Part shown: positions 47,127 through 56,010 of the stretch, in pieces
Layout: the number at the start of each line of letters is the position of its first letter
Numbering within the stretch: position 1 is the first letter of the stretch
NCBI GenBank assembly: GCA_032249735.1
Contig: JAVVHA010000010.1
Location: 19,545 to 83,544, forward strand
Source of the DNA: Dehalococcoidia bacterium
GTDB taxonomy: Bacteria; Chloroflexota; Dehalococcoidia; SM23-28-2; HRBIN24
DNA length: 64,000 bases
Reading direction: 5' to 3'
Notes under the pieces: generated by a model
Databases searched by the model: none
What the model was told of the DNA's origin: nothing
The model's input: only the letters and a program-made list of their open reading frames with translations
Made by a program: the position numbers and the translations under genes

Positions 47127-47150
47127 TAAGGGGGTTTGGGAGGGCCTAGC

Positions 47151-47642
47151 ATGCAGCGTCACCCCGCTCAGGTGCGAGAGGTCCTCGTCCCTGTGGATGG
47201 GTCCGAGGCCAGCTTGGACGCCCTTAGTGTGGCGTGTAGCGTGGCCAAGCGGAACCGCGGGCGAGTGTACGCCGTGTACGTCATCGAAGTGGCTCGCAGC
47301 CTCCCCCTGGATGCCGACATGGGGCCGGAGGTGGCGGAGGGGGAGCGTATTTTGCAGCAGGCGGAGGCGATGGCCCGCCAGATGGACTGTCAGTTGGAAG
47401 GGGAGCTCCTGCAGGCCCGGGACGCCGGCCACGCCATCGTGGACGAGGCTATCGAGCGGGGGGTGGAGGCCATTATCATGGGGGTGGAGGTGAAGGAGAT
47501 GGAGGCGGGCTATGAGTGGCCCACCGAAGGGAAGCCGCGGCCCATGGCCCCCGACATCCCCCTGGGCCGCGTGGCCCGCTATGTCTTGCAACACGCCCCA
47601 TGTGAGGTGTGGCTCATTCGCCGTCCTCTGCGCCGAACATGA
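47151..47642 (+). CDS. Universal stress protein family protein, altered nucleotide loop
   Basis: A 163-aa UspA-fold protein: EVLVPVDGSEASLDALSVA at the N-terminus, a variable helix region, EAIIMGVEV, and the C-terminal GRVARYVLQHAPCEVWLIR. In ATP-binding Usp proteins the last region carries G-x2-G-x9-G(S/T); here that loop is replaced by a longer acidic/Pro-rich segment (about 120-142), so ATP binding is doubtful. Its stop overlaps the first trkA gene as ATGA, linking it to potassium or ion-transport regulation. Confidence 0.85.
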   Translation: MQRHPAQVREVLVPVDGSEASLDALSVACSVAKRNRGRVYAVYVIEVARSLPLDADMGPEVAEGERILQQAEAMARQMDCQLEGELLQARDAGHAIVDEAIERGVEAIIMGVEVKEMEAGYEWPTEGKPRPMAPDIPLGRVARYVLQHAPCEVWLIRRPLRRT

Positions 47643-48064
47643 AGGTCGTCATCATGGGTTGTGGCCGCGTGGGGGCCGAGCTGGCCGCCCAACTTGACCA
47701 GCAAGGCCATCAGGTCACCGTCATCGATATCAACCCTGAGGCCTTCCGTCGCCTGCCCATGGAGTTCAAAGGGCGCAAGGTGGTGGGCAACGGGGTGGAC
47801 CAGGACGTCCTGCGGCGGGTGGGGGTGGGCGAGGCCCAGGCCTTTGTGGCCGTCACCCAGGGCGATAACCGCAACATCATGGCTGCTCAGATGGCCAAGT
47901 TCATCTTCGGTGTCCCCAAGGTCATGTGCCGCATCTACGACCCCGCCCGTCAGGAGATCTACCGCTCCTTGGGTCTGGAGACGGTGAGCCCCACCAGGAT
48001 AACGGTGGAGATGCTCCTCAAGGCCCTGGTCTCCGAAGCCGAAGACAAAGGGAGGGATGGTTGA
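47639..48064 (+). CDS. TrkA-N domain protein (NAD-binding), no C-terminal domain
   Basis: A 141-aa RCK/TrkA-N domain: KVVIMGCGRVGAELAAQL is the dinucleotide loop, with the acidic VIDIN at the end of strand 2. It lacks the TrkA-C domain that the next gene has. Such proteins gate potassium channels or transporters in response to NAD(H) or ATP. ATGA overlap with usp and TGATG overlap with the second trkA gene suggest a joint complex. Confidence 0.9.
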   Translation: MKVVIMGCGRVGAELAAQLDQQGHQVTVIDINPEAFRRLPMEFKGRKVVGNGVDQDVLRRVGVGEAQAFVAVTQGDNRNIMAAQMAKFIFGVPKVMCRIYDPARQEIYRSLGLETVSPTRITVEMLLKALVSEAEDKGRDG

Positions 48065-48768
48065 TGTATGTAGTGGTGGTAGGAGGAGGCAAGGTGGGCT
48101 ATCACCTGGCCAAGGCCCTCCTCCAGGATGGACATGAGGTCCTCATCATCGAGCGCGACCGGGCCCGTTGCGAGCACCTGGAGGCCGAGCTGGGAGACAT
48201 CGTCCTCCGGGGCGATGGTTCGGAGGTGGCCACCATGGAGAAGGCTGGCTTCAACCGGGCGGACATGGTGGTGGCCGTCACCGGTGATGATGAGGACAAC
48301 CTGGTCATATGCCAGGTGGCCAAGGCTCACTTCCGGGTGCCGCGCACCGTGGCCCTGGTCAACGACCCTAAGAACGCCGAGATATTCCACCGACTGGGCA
48401 TTGACCACACCGTCAACGCCACTGATGCCATCCTGGCCCAGATAGAGCAGGAGCTGCCGGTGCATGCCCTCATCCATCTCCTATCCATGCGCGGCGGGGG
48501 GCTAGAGATGGTGGAGGTACGCATACCACCTCAGGCGGCGGTGGTGGGCCATAAGCTGCGGGAAGTCCTTCTCCCTCAGCAGTCCATCGTCGTCCTCATC
48601 ATCGAGGAGGACGGGAGCCCCAAGGCGCCGGAGCCGGACACGGTGCTGCGGCCGGGGGACAAGGTGATGCTGGTCACCCGTAGCGAGAACGAGGAGGCCC
48701 TGCGGGAGGTCTTCACCCGTCCCCCAGGGTATACCAGCCCCTACGGCCCCCTCACCATTTCGAGATGA
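48064..48768 (+). CDS. TrkA family potassium uptake regulator (TrkA-N and TrkA-C)
   Basis: A 234-aa protein with the NAD loop YVVVVGGGKVGYHLAKAL, IIERDRARCEHL, GDGSEVATMEKAGFNRADM and VAVTGDDEDNLV (TrkA-N, 1-135), followed by a TrkA-C domain (about 145-225, with VEVRIPPQAAVVGHKLREV and LRPGDKVMLVTR). No membrane subunit (TrkH/KtrB) is in the window, so its transporter is encoded elsewhere. Follows the short trkA gene with a one-base overlap. Confidence 0.93.
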   Translation: MYVVVVGGGKVGYHLAKALLQDGHEVLIIERDRARCEHLEAELGDIVLRGDGSEVATMEKAGFNRADMVVAVTGDDEDNLVICQVAKAHFRVPRTVALVNDPKNAEIFHRLGIDHTVNATDAILAQIEQELPVHALIHLLSMRGGGLEMVEVRIPPQAAVVGHKLREVLLPQQSIVVLIIEEDGSPKAPEPDTVLRPGDKVMLVTRSENEEALREVFTRPPGYTSPYGPLTISR

Positions 48769-49595
48769 GACGCATAGCCTATCTCGGGCCCCCGGGCACC
48801 TTCAGCGAGGAGGCTGCCCTTTTGTATGCGCCCCAGGCCCAACACATCCCCATGCCCACCATATCGGCGGTGGCTGCTGCCGTCCTCTCGGGCATGGCTC
48901 ACGAGGGTGTGGTGCCCATCGAGAACTCCCAGGAGGGATCGGTGCCCGAGACCCTGGACGTGCTCATCCACGAGGAGGGGCTCATGATCCGGCAGGAGGT
49001 GGTGCTCGCCATAGAGCACCACCTCCTGGTGCGCCCCGGCACCACGGCCTCCGATGTGCAGGTCATCTTCTCCCACCCTCAGGCCTTGGCCCAATGCCGC
49101 CGCTTCCTGGAGCGGTGTTTCCCCAAGGCGGAGGTGGTGGCCGCCTTCTCCACAGCGGCGGCGGTGGAGGAGATGATGGCCCGCCAGGGGGCGGCGGCCA
49201 TCGGCACCCTAAGGGCGGCCCACATCTACGGCGCTGAGGTTCTGGCCCGCTCCATCCAGGACCGCCGCCCCAACCTGACCCGTTTCGTGGCCCTGGCGCG
49301 GGAAGATCACCCCCCCACGGGCCGGGATAAGACGTCCCTGGCCTTCACCTTCGCCACCGAGGACCGCCCCGGCCTTCTGGTGGGGGCCCTCAAGGAGTTC
49401 TCCTGCCGCCAGATAAATCTCTCTAAGATCGAGTCTCGACCCACGGGCGACCGCCTGGGCACCTATATCTTTTTGGTGGACGTGGACGGCCATCGCCAGG
49501 AGCCCCACCTGGCCGAGGCTCTGGAACAGGTCCGTGGCCAGTGCTCCTTCTTCCGCATCCTTGGTTCCTACCCCAAATGGCAGCCGCCAAGTTGA
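48765..49595 (+). CDS. pheA: Prephenate dehydratase
   Basis: Converts prephenate to phenylpyruvate in phenylalanine synthesis. The 276-aa monofunctional enzyme starts with RIAYLGPPGTFSEEAALLY, has VPIENSQEGSVPETLD, the catalytic TRFVALARE, and a C-terminal ACT domain with the Phe-binding ESRPTGDRLGTYIF. ATG 48765 overlaps the trkA stop as ATGA. No chorismate mutase domain is fused. Confidence 0.95.
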   Translation: MRRIAYLGPPGTFSEEAALLYAPQAQHIPMPTISAVAAAVLSGMAHEGVVPIENSQEGSVPETLDVLIHEEGLMIRQEVVLAIEHHLLVRPGTTASDVQVIFSHPQALAQCRRFLERCFPKAEVVAAFSTAAAVEEMMARQGAAAIGTLRAAHIYGAEVLARSIQDRRPNLTRFVALAREDHPPTGRDKTSLAFTFATEDRPGLLVGALKEFSCRQINLSKIESRPTGDRLGTYIFLVDVDGHRQEPHLAEALEQVRGQCSFFRILGSYPKWQPPS

Positions 49596-50635
49596 TCCAC
49601 CGCCCACTCCCTGCTAGATTGACGACGAGTCGAACAGAGGTGCGCAAACGTATAGGCCACGGCAACTGCTACCCGGGGATGGAGCTGGTCACCCACGAGG
49701 ACTACCTCGCCTTCCGGGGCCAAGAGGGGGAGGTGACCATAGGCGGTGTGACCATCCGCCTGGCGGGGCCATACCGGCCCCTTAGCCTAGAGCCCCCCGA
49801 TTTCCGGCCGGAAAGCACCACCGTCTGGAGCTTCCCGGAGCGGGGCGAATGGGCCACCCATGCTGGGGACTTCCCAGGCAATTGGTCGCCCTATATCCCC
49901 CGCAATCTCATCCTGCGTTATACGCAGCCGGGGGACACCATCCTCGACCCCATGATGGGCAGCGGCACCACCCTTATCGAGTGCAGGCTGCTGGGGCGGC
50001 GGGGCATCGGTGTGGACATCAACCCGGCGGCGGTGATGGTGGCCCGCGACCGCCTCTTTTTCCACTATGAGAGGCCCAGCCATTGGCCGCCTGAGTGCCC
50101 TGTGACCACTTATGTAGGGGACTGCCGGAACTTGGACAAGATAGAAGACGACTCTGTAGACCTGGTAGCTACCCATCCTCCTTATGGCGGCATCATCTCC
50201 TATTCCCGCCTCCCAGGCGACCTATCGGCCCTCCCTTTGGACGATTTCCTGCCGGAGATGAGGGTGGTGGCCAGGGAGCTCTTTCGGGTGGTGAGGCCCG
50301 GTGGCCACTGCGCCATCCTGGTGGGCGATACGCGCAGGCACCTCCATTACGTGCCCATAGCCTACCATGTCATGGAGGCGTTCTTGGCCGCGGGGTTCCT
50401 GTTGCGCGAGGAGATCATCAAGCTGCAGTGGAATATGAAGGCCACGCGCCAGAGGTGGCGGAGGCGCCTCTACCCCTTCTATAAGATCGCCCATGAGCAC
50501 TTGTTCGTGTTCCGCAAGCCTCAGCGGGGGGAGAAGACTTCCCGTCTCAGGCACAGCGCCAGGAGGGGGGCGATGCGCCGGCGCCGTCACGAGGGGCCTC
50601 CCGTAATGCTCTCTGTGGAGATGGCCCATGCCTGA
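49577..50635 (+). CDS. Putative DNA (N4/N6) methyltransferase, orphan
   Basis: A protein of up to 352 aa with the SAM-binding motif DPMMGSGTTLIE (from Asp124) and RRGIGVDINPAAVMVARDR, followed by a catalytic HPPY at 200-203 and a basic C-terminus (RRGAMRRRRHEG). GSG-then-PPY order without a large recognition domain between is gamma-like or permuted; H replaces the usual D/N/S of the tetrad. No restriction enzyme is adjacent, so it appears orphan. Starts at ATG 49577 or, later, ATG 49679 (MELVTHEDYLAFRG). Confidence 0.78.
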   Translation: MAAAKLIHRPLPARLTTSRTEVRKRIGHGNCYPGMELVTHEDYLAFRGQEGEVTIGGVTIRLAGPYRPLSLEPPDFRPESTTVWSFPERGEWATHAGDFPGNWSPYIPRNLILRYTQPGDTILDPMMGSGTTLIECRLLGRRGIGVDINPAAVMVARDRLFFHYERPSHWPPECPVTTYVGDCRNLDKIEDDSVDLVATHPPYGGIISYSRLPGDLSALPLDDFLPEMRVVARELFRVVRPGGHCAILVGDTRRHLHYVPIAYHVMEAFLAAGFLLREEIIKLQWNMKATRQRWRRRLYPFYKIAHEHLFVFRKPQRGEKTSRLRHSARRGAMRRRRHEGPPVMLSVEMAHA

Positions 50636-51443
50636 GGCCCCCGACCTGGAGGCTTACGCTGCCTATCTGGCCCCCCGCCTACTGGGGCGTCGGGTGGTGG
50701 AGGCCAAGGCCATCATCCCGCCGGTGGTGAAGGCGGGGCGGGAGCTCCTGCCCTCCCTGCGGGGGAGGGAACTGAGCGGGATCGCTCGCCAGGGGAAGCA
50801 TCTGCGTCTGGTTCTGGAGGGGGACATGGTGGTGGCGATACACCCCATGCTCAGCGGGCGCTTTCACCTCGTGCCCGCCCAGGAGCCCAGGCGCCCTCGC
50901 ACCGTCTTCGCCCTCGGTCTGGACGATGGCATGGAGCTGCGGCTATGGGACCAGGGCCTCACCTCACGAATCTACGTTGCGCAAGGGGAAGGTGGTCTGG
51001 CCAAGGCCCTCCCTCCGCGGGCCGACGCAGGGCCTGATGCCCTCTCCCTGGAACTGACGTCCCAGCGGTTGTGGGAGAGGCTGCGTGGTCACAGAGGGCA
51101 CATCAAGTCCCTCATAGTGTCGGAGAAGCTGGTATCGGGCATCGGCAATGCCTACGCCGACGAAGTCCTCTTCGCTGCCGGCATAAACCCCTTCCGCCCT
51201 GCCGCCGAGATGGGCCTAGGGGAGGCGGAGCGTCTCTTGCAGGCCATGCGCCAGGTCCTCAGGGAGGGGACACAGGAGGTGCTGGCTATGATGGAGCGCC
51301 ATGGCCTCCCCGACGAGGAGTACCGCGGCCATATGAAGGTCCACCGCCGTGGGGGCCAGCCATGCCCCCGCTGTGGCGCTAACATCGTTGATGTGGTCAA
51401 GGGGGGGAGGGTCACCAGCTATTGCCCCAGCTGCCAGCAGTGA
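50628..51443 (+). CDS. Formamidopyrimidine-DNA glycosylase family protein (Fpg/Nei)
   Basis: Base-excision repair of oxidised bases with AP-lyase activity. The 271-aa protein starts MPEAPDLEAYAAYL, with the catalytic Pro2-Glu3, has Lys in RQGKHLRLVL, the HPMLSGRF beta sandwich segment, the H2TH region (GIGNAYADEVLFAAGINP) and a C-terminal zinc finger CPRCG...CPSC. The N-terminus PEAPDLE differs from the usual Fpg PELPEVE, so it may be Nei-like. ATG 50628 overlaps the end of the methyltransferase gene by eight bases. Confidence 0.9.
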   Translation: MPEAPDLEAYAAYLAPRLLGRRVVEAKAIIPPVVKAGRELLPSLRGRELSGIARQGKHLRLVLEGDMVVAIHPMLSGRFHLVPAQEPRRPRTVFALGLDDGMELRLWDQGLTSRIYVAQGEGGLAKALPPRADAGPDALSLELTSQRLWERLRGHRGHIKSLIVSEKLVSGIGNAYADEVLFAAGINPFRPAAEMGLGEAERLLQAMRQVLREGTQEVLAMMERHGLPDEEYRGHMKVHRRGGQPCPRCGANIVDVVKGGRVTSYCPSCQQ

Positions 51444-51482
51444 TGAGAACGCGACAGATGGCTATGAGGGGGGCGGGTACCA

Positions 51483-53837
51483 TTGGAGCCGGGCATCCTT
51501 AGGGAGCTGGAGGGGTTCTGGGAGCCCATCTTCGCCCGCCGCGACTGGCGCTACGAGGCCTTCTCCGCCATGGAGATAGCCGACGGCGGGCGGGCGGTGG
51601 TGTTGCGGGGCGATGAGGGCTCCCAGGCCCGCCTGGAGGCCCACGGTGTCCTCCCGGGCGTGGTGCGGTGGCGTCTCTGGCTCTCCCATGAGCCCCCTTG
51701 GGGATCGCCCATGTTGGCGCGCGTGCCCAGGCCTGCCCCCCTGGTGTGGCGAAGTCGTGGGGAAGGGATGGAGGCGGAGGGCGCGGGCCTAGCTCTTGAG
51801 GTGAGCGGCCGCCCCTTGGCGCTGCGGGTGAGGAAGATGCGGGGGAGGGCGGGCTGGGGATGGCGGCCGCAGGAAGGGAGCCTCCTGGGCCTCACTGCCC
51901 TGCCGCTAGGGGTGGCTCACGGGCCCGATGGGGAACGCCGGTGTTTTTTCTCCTGGAGCTTGGCCCCCGGGGAACGGCTGGTGGGGCTGGGGGAGGGGTT
52001 CGGGCCCCTCAATCGGCGAGGAAGGCGCGTAGTCCTGTGGGCGCGGGACCCCAAGGGCGCCCTGGGCCCCCTCTCCTACATCCCCATACCCTTCCTAATG
52101 AGCGACCGCCTTTACGGGGTTTTTCTCCATCACAGTGGCCCATCGGTATGGGAGTTGGGGGAGCCGCTGGTGCAGACGTCCTCCGTCCTGGTGGAGGAGC
52201 CCTATCTGGACATATTCATACTTGTGGGTGGTTCCCCGGCGCAGGTGCTGGCGAAATACACCAGGTTGACGGGCCGGCCTCCCCTCATCCCCCTTTGGGC
52301 CCTGGGGATCTGGTTCTCAAGGTGCATGTACCGCCATCGGGCACAGGTGCAGGGGATCGTGGAGAGGCTCAGGTCCCTGGGCATCCCAGGCGACGTCGTC
52401 CACCTGGACCCCTTGTGGCTGGAGGGGCGGGCCCGACGTTCCCTCGATGGCTGCCATTTCCGTTGGAATGAGGAGGACTTCGGGCCGCCACAGGAGCTGG
52501 TGGAATGGCTGAGGGAGCGGGGGTTCAAGCTGTGCCTGTGGGAGAACCCATATGTCTGGCAGGACACGGAGCTCTTCCGCCAGGGGTGGGAGAGGGGCTA
52601 CCTGGTGCAGGGCCCCGATGGTCGCCCCGCCTCCTCTCTGGACAACCCCGATGCCACCCCTGTGGACTTCACCCACCCTCAGGCCGTCCGCTGGTGGCAG
52701 GAGCAGCACCGTCCCTTCCTGCGCATGGGAGTGGCGGCCTTCAAGGCCGATTACGGCGAAGGACTGCCCAAGGAGGCCGTCCTCAGCGATGGCCGTCGCG
52801 GCCTGGAGGTGCATAATCTCTACCCCCTCCTCTATAACCGGGCCGTGTTCGAGGCCATCAGGGAGGAGAGGGGGGAGGCCATTATCTTCGCCCGCTCCGG
52901 CTACGCCGGCTCCCAGCGCTATCCCCTGCACTGGACGGGCGATGCCCCCTCCACGTGGGAGGGGATGGCCGCCACCCTGCGAGCTGGCCTCTCCCTCTCC
53001 CTCTCGGGGTTCTGCATCTGGTCCCACGATATAGGGGGTTTCTGGAACCCGCAGGACCTGCAGCCTCCTGCCCCGGAGCTGTATATCCGCTGGGCCCAGT
53101 GGGGCCTCTTATCGCCGGTGGCCCGCTTCCACGGCATTCGGGGACGGGAGCCCTGGTACTACGGGCAGGAGGCAGTGAGGGTGGTGCGGCGGTTTGCCCG
53201 CCTGCGTTATCGCCTCCTGCCCTATCTGTGGGCCCTGGCCCATGAGGCCTCCTATCGGGGTCTGCCTATGGCCCGCCCCCTCTTGCTGGAGTTCCCCAAA
53301 GACGGGGCCAGCTGGGAGGTGGACTGGGAATTCATGCTGGGGCCTTACCTGCTGGTGGTGCCCGTCATCTCGGAGGAGGGGCGCGTCTCCATCTACCTCC
53401 CGCCAGGGGTCTGGTACGACTGGTGGACTGGCAGCCGCCTGGAAGGCCCGCGTCGATGGGACGAGAGGGTGCCCCTGGAGAGGCTTCCCCTTTTTGTGCG
53501 GGAGGACTCCATCCTGCCCTTGGCCCCGGCGATGGCTTATGTGGGGAAGCGTTCCTGGAGCCCCCTGCAGCTAGAGGTGCGGGTGGGCACGTGGGCCCGC
53601 TGGCGGGTCTGGGACCTGCTGCGCCCGCTGGTGGTGGAGGCAAGGCGGGACGGGGGATGGCTGGAGGCGAAGGTGAGCCCTACGCGCCGCCTCCTGTACC
53701 TGCTGCTGGTAGGGACCCAGGGGAAGGACCTGCAAGTGGAGGGGGCTGCCAGTGCCCAGGCCCGGATGGGGCGGCGGGGCCTCCTCGTGATGGTGCGGGG
53801 CGAGGGAAATCCTATACGGGTGCGGGCCAGGGCCTAA
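51483..53837 (+). CDS. Glycoside hydrolase family 31 (alpha-xylosidase/alpha-glucosidase type)
   Basis: A 784-aa GH31 enzyme, retaining alpha-glycosidase. The nucleophile is Asp423 in FKADYGEGLP and the acid/base Asp487 in WTGDAPSTWEG; FKxDxGE and spacing resemble the YicI alpha-xylosidase branch. N-terminal beta sandwich (1-270), catalytic barrel (about 285-600), C-terminal beta domains. No signal peptide, so cytoplasmic. TTG 51483 follows GAGGGGGGCGGG. It overlaps the convergent HNH gene by four bases. Confidence 0.93.
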   Translation: MEPGILRELEGFWEPIFARRDWRYEAFSAMEIADGGRAVVLRGDEGSQARLEAHGVLPGVVRWRLWLSHEPPWGSPMLARVPRPAPLVWRSRGEGMEAEGAGLALEVSGRPLALRVRKMRGRAGWGWRPQEGSLLGLTALPLGVAHGPDGERRCFFSWSLAPGERLVGLGEGFGPLNRRGRRVVLWARDPKGALGPLSYIPIPFLMSDRLYGVFLHHSGPSVWELGEPLVQTSSVLVEEPYLDIFILVGGSPAQVLAKYTRLTGRPPLIPLWALGIWFSRCMYRHRAQVQGIVERLRSLGIPGDVVHLDPLWLEGRARRSLDGCHFRWNEEDFGPPQELVEWLRERGFKLCLWENPYVWQDTELFRQGWERGYLVQGPDGRPASSLDNPDATPVDFTHPQAVRWWQEQHRPFLRMGVAAFKADYGEGLPKEAVLSDGRRGLEVHNLYPLLYNRAVFEAIREERGEAIIFARSGYAGSQRYPLHWTGDAPSTWEGMAATLRAGLSLSLSGFCIWSHDIGGFWNPQDLQPPAPELYIRWAQWGLLSPVARFHGIRGREPWYYGQEAVRVVRRFARLRYRLLPYLWALAHEASYRGLPMARPLLLEFPKDGASWEVDWEFMLGPYLLVVPVISEEGRVSIYLPPGVWYDWWTGSRLEGPRRWDERVPLERLPLFVREDSILPLAPAMAYVGKRSWSPLQLEVRVGTWARWRVWDLLRPLVVEARRDGGWLEAKVSPTRRLLYLLLVGTQGKDLQVEGAASAQARMGRRGLLVMVRGEGNPIRVRARA

Positions 53838-54364
53838 AGGTCCAGGAACTCCTCCCACCCAGGTACGAACTTGCGCCACCCCTCTTGGCGCACCAGGTAA
53901 GGATAGAAGAAGCGGTAGCGCAGGTGGGCAGGGCGACGTGGAGGCTGCAGCAGACGCATCCGGGCCTCCTCAGGTGTGCGGCCTGCCTTCTTGAGGTTGC
54001 ACGCCCGGCAGGCGGCCACCACGTTCTCCCAATCGTGTACACCGCCCCGATGGCGGGGGATGACGTGGTCCAGGGTCAGCTCCTTGGTGCGCTTGCCACA
54101 GTACTGGCACGTGAAGCGATCACGCAGGAAGACATCTCGCCGCGTGAGGCGGCCATCGAGGTATGGCCTTCTCACCAGACGAAGGAGGCGGATAACAGAT
54201 GGCACCGGCACCACCATGCTAGGGGTGCGAAGGACGCCCCTACCGTTCTCCACCAGCTCAGCCTTGCGGCGGTCCAGGAGGACCAGAGCACGGCGCACAG
54301 TGCAAACGTTGAGGGGGTCGTAGTTCTGGTTGAGGACGAGCACTGGTTCGCTATCGAGGCTCAT
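53834..54364 (-). CDS. HNH endonuclease domain protein
   Basis: A 176-aa protein with an N-terminal part typical of chromosomal HNH proteins (VLVLNQNYDPLNVCTVRRAL) and an HNH domain: CQYCG, LTLDHVIPRHRGG, ENVVAACRACNLKK; the two CxxC pairs bind zinc. These proteins are widespread and their cellular role is unclear. ATG 54364. The upstream gap (54365-54527) carries the divergent promoter of the next gene. Confidence 0.9.
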   Translation of the reverse strand: MSLDSEPVLVLNQNYDPLNVCTVRRALVLLDRRKAELVENGRGVLRTPSMVVPVPSVIRLLRLVRRPYLDGRLTRRDVFLRDRFTCQYCGKRTKELTLDHVIPRHRGGVHDWENVVAACRACNLKKAGRTPEEARMRLLQPPRRPAHLRYRFFYPYLVRQEGWRKFVPGWEEFLDL

Positions 54365-54455
54365 GCTATCGCCTCGGCATCGATGTTAGCAGAAGCGGCC
54401 GCCATTTTTCAATGTGAGCTGAAGGGGCACCCCTTTGATGGGGCAGGTAACGGGA

Positions 54456-54484
54456 TTGACAACCGTTGGCCTCCCGTCCATTAT
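54456..54484 (+). promoter_or_regulatory. Strong sigma70-type promoter upstream of the 463-aa unknown protein
   Basis: A perfect TTGACA (54456-54461), 17 bases, CATTAT (54479-54484). Predicted start near 54491, giving a leader of about 37 bases with AAGGAGG. Confidence 0.6.
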
Positions 54485-54487
54485 AGG

Positions 54488-54498
54488 GTTGACTCAAC
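54488..54498. promoter_or_regulatory. Palindrome GTTGA-C-TCAAC, possible operator
   Basis: A perfect 5+5 inverted repeat around one base, lying directly at the predicted transcription start of the following gene; a repressor bound there would block transcription. The regulator is unknown. Confidence 0.35.
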
Positions 54499-54527
54499 GC
54501 ATAAAGGGAGGGAAGGAGGCGAGGACC

Positions 54528-55919
54528 GTGGCACGGCAACTGGTGGAGAGGCCCCTTAAGGAGATGGAGGCCGTTCGCCGCGCCTGGAACTATCCCCTGT
54601 TCGATGCCATATTCCAGAGGCGGGCGCGCCGTTTTCCCCTGGGGGCGGAGTTCCCTGGGACCACCGCCCCCTTCAAGTCCAATAAGGAGCCCGTCCCCTT
54701 GGACGAGATCGAGGAGGCCCTGCTGGTGATGGCTGGCACCGGCCTCTCGGGCCTCAACCTGGGGGCCGTGGACCTGCCCTATGCCGATGCCAAGGGTGGA
54801 AACTGGTGCGGCAACACCATGATCCAGTGGCAGGGCCGCACCTATGCTTCCCCTTGCGCCTCCCACGGCACCGAGCTCTTCTTCACCAATGACGAAGGCG
54901 TTTACATGGTGAAGATGAAGGATGTCACCCCCGAGAAGATGCAGGAGATCGAGGGGGAGGACGATTGGGACCGCATCATCCAGGCCTTCCGCGCCAACAC
55001 CATCAAGCTCCAAGAGGGGCGCCTGGACATCCCTATGGTCACCCCCGTCACCCTCCCCTTCAACCAGTGGAACGTCAACAAGCCGGGCACCACCCTATTC
55101 ATGCCCATCACCGACGTCACCTGGGAGCTCATAAACATCATGATGCTCCTCATGGACGAGCCCAACTGCCTCTACATATACGATGACCTGACAGGCGCTG
55201 AGCCCCTCAAGAAGTGGGCCGACCGGGGTAAGCTGAACCGCGGCGTGCCCATGTCCCTCACCCAGCTAGAGCGGGCGGCCAGCATGGCCACCGCCGGTGT
55301 GGAGCAGGCCTTCATGTGCCAGAACATGTACTTGGCGCTACAGGCCCTGGGGTTGGGCGGCTGGATCTTCGCCCCCAGCACGGCCACGGTGGTCATGGGC
55401 GGCACCCCCTTCACCAAGGGCTTGGGCTTCCGCTTCCACCCCATGGAGAAGGCCGGCCCCCTGCCGCGGCCCGACTTCCTGGGCCCCAGCCTGGGCAACC
55501 CCGTGGGGATCGATGGCCTGTTTGAGGCCTACTGCCCTCCCTACTACCGGTCCATGGCCGACGCTGTGCAGGCCATCTACGATGCTAAGTGGGGGCCGGA
55601 GGGCATCTACAAGACGGGCCCCGCCTCCCTCAGGAACCGTCAGGCCCTGGACCTGGAGGTGCCCAAGACCAGCGAATGGTGCCTGGAGGCTACCAAGGAG
55701 CTGTGCGAATATATCTGGGACACCTATGGCCGCTTCCCGGCCACGGTGGACGCCATGCAGATGGTCATCTGGCTGCAGGCCCACCACCTTGAGACCGAGT
55801 TCTACGACAAGTATGCCCTGCCGGGCGCCTACCACGAGGCCATCGCCCGCCACTTCGAGGTGTGGCACGGAGGGCGCAAGCCGCGGTTGCTGACGGAGGC
55901 GAGCGCCAGCGCTGGCTGA
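54528..55919 (+). CDS. Unknown 463-aa protein, weak nitroreductase-like N-terminus
   Basis: I do not recognise a confident family. GTG 54528 is preceded by AAGGAGG at 54513-54519. Residues about 25-75 (RRARRFPLGAEFPG, EPVPLDEIEEALLVMAGTGLSGLN) resemble the entry of nitroreductase-fold flavoproteins, but the protein is twice their usual length and the rest (GNWCGNTMIQWQGRTYASPC, NQWNVNKPGTTLFMPITDV, FHPMEKAGPLPRPDF) matches nothing I know. No signal peptide or membrane segment. A very good promoter and ribosome binding site suggest high expression. A hairpin separates it from the next gene. Confidence 0.6.
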   Translation: MARQLVERPLKEMEAVRRAWNYPLFDAIFQRRARRFPLGAEFPGTTAPFKSNKEPVPLDEIEEALLVMAGTGLSGLNLGAVDLPYADAKGGNWCGNTMIQWQGRTYASPCASHGTELFFTNDEGVYMVKMKDVTPEKMQEIEGEDDWDRIIQAFRANTIKLQEGRLDIPMVTPVTLPFNQWNVNKPGTTLFMPITDVTWELINIMMLLMDEPNCLYIYDDLTGAEPLKKWADRGKLNRGVPMSLTQLERAASMATAGVEQAFMCQNMYLALQALGLGGWIFAPSTATVVMGGTPFTKGLGFRFHPMEKAGPLPRPDFLGPSLGNPVGIDGLFEAYCPPYYRSMADAVQAIYDAKWGPEGIYKTGPASLRNRQALDLEVPKTSEWCLEATKELCEYIWDTYGRFPATVDAMQMVIWLQAHHLETEFYDKYALPGAYHEAIARHFEVWHGGRKPRLLTEASASAG

Positions 55920-55942
55920 GAGAGGATGGCCAGCGTGGGCCA

Positions 55943-55976
55943 GGGCGGGGGGCGGGCAGCTGCCTGCCCCCCGCCC
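55943..55976 (+). terminator. Very strong GC hairpin, possible terminator
   Basis: A 17-bp stem with a single G-T pair and almost no loop (arms 55943-55959 and 55960-55976, centre CAGCTG), 24 bases after the stop of the 463-aa gene. It lacks a T run, so termination would not be of the standard U-tract type; it could equally protect the mRNA end. Confidence 0.45.
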
Positions 55977-56010
55977 ATAATGGGCCGTCCGGAACTGTGA
56001 AGAGAAGGCC

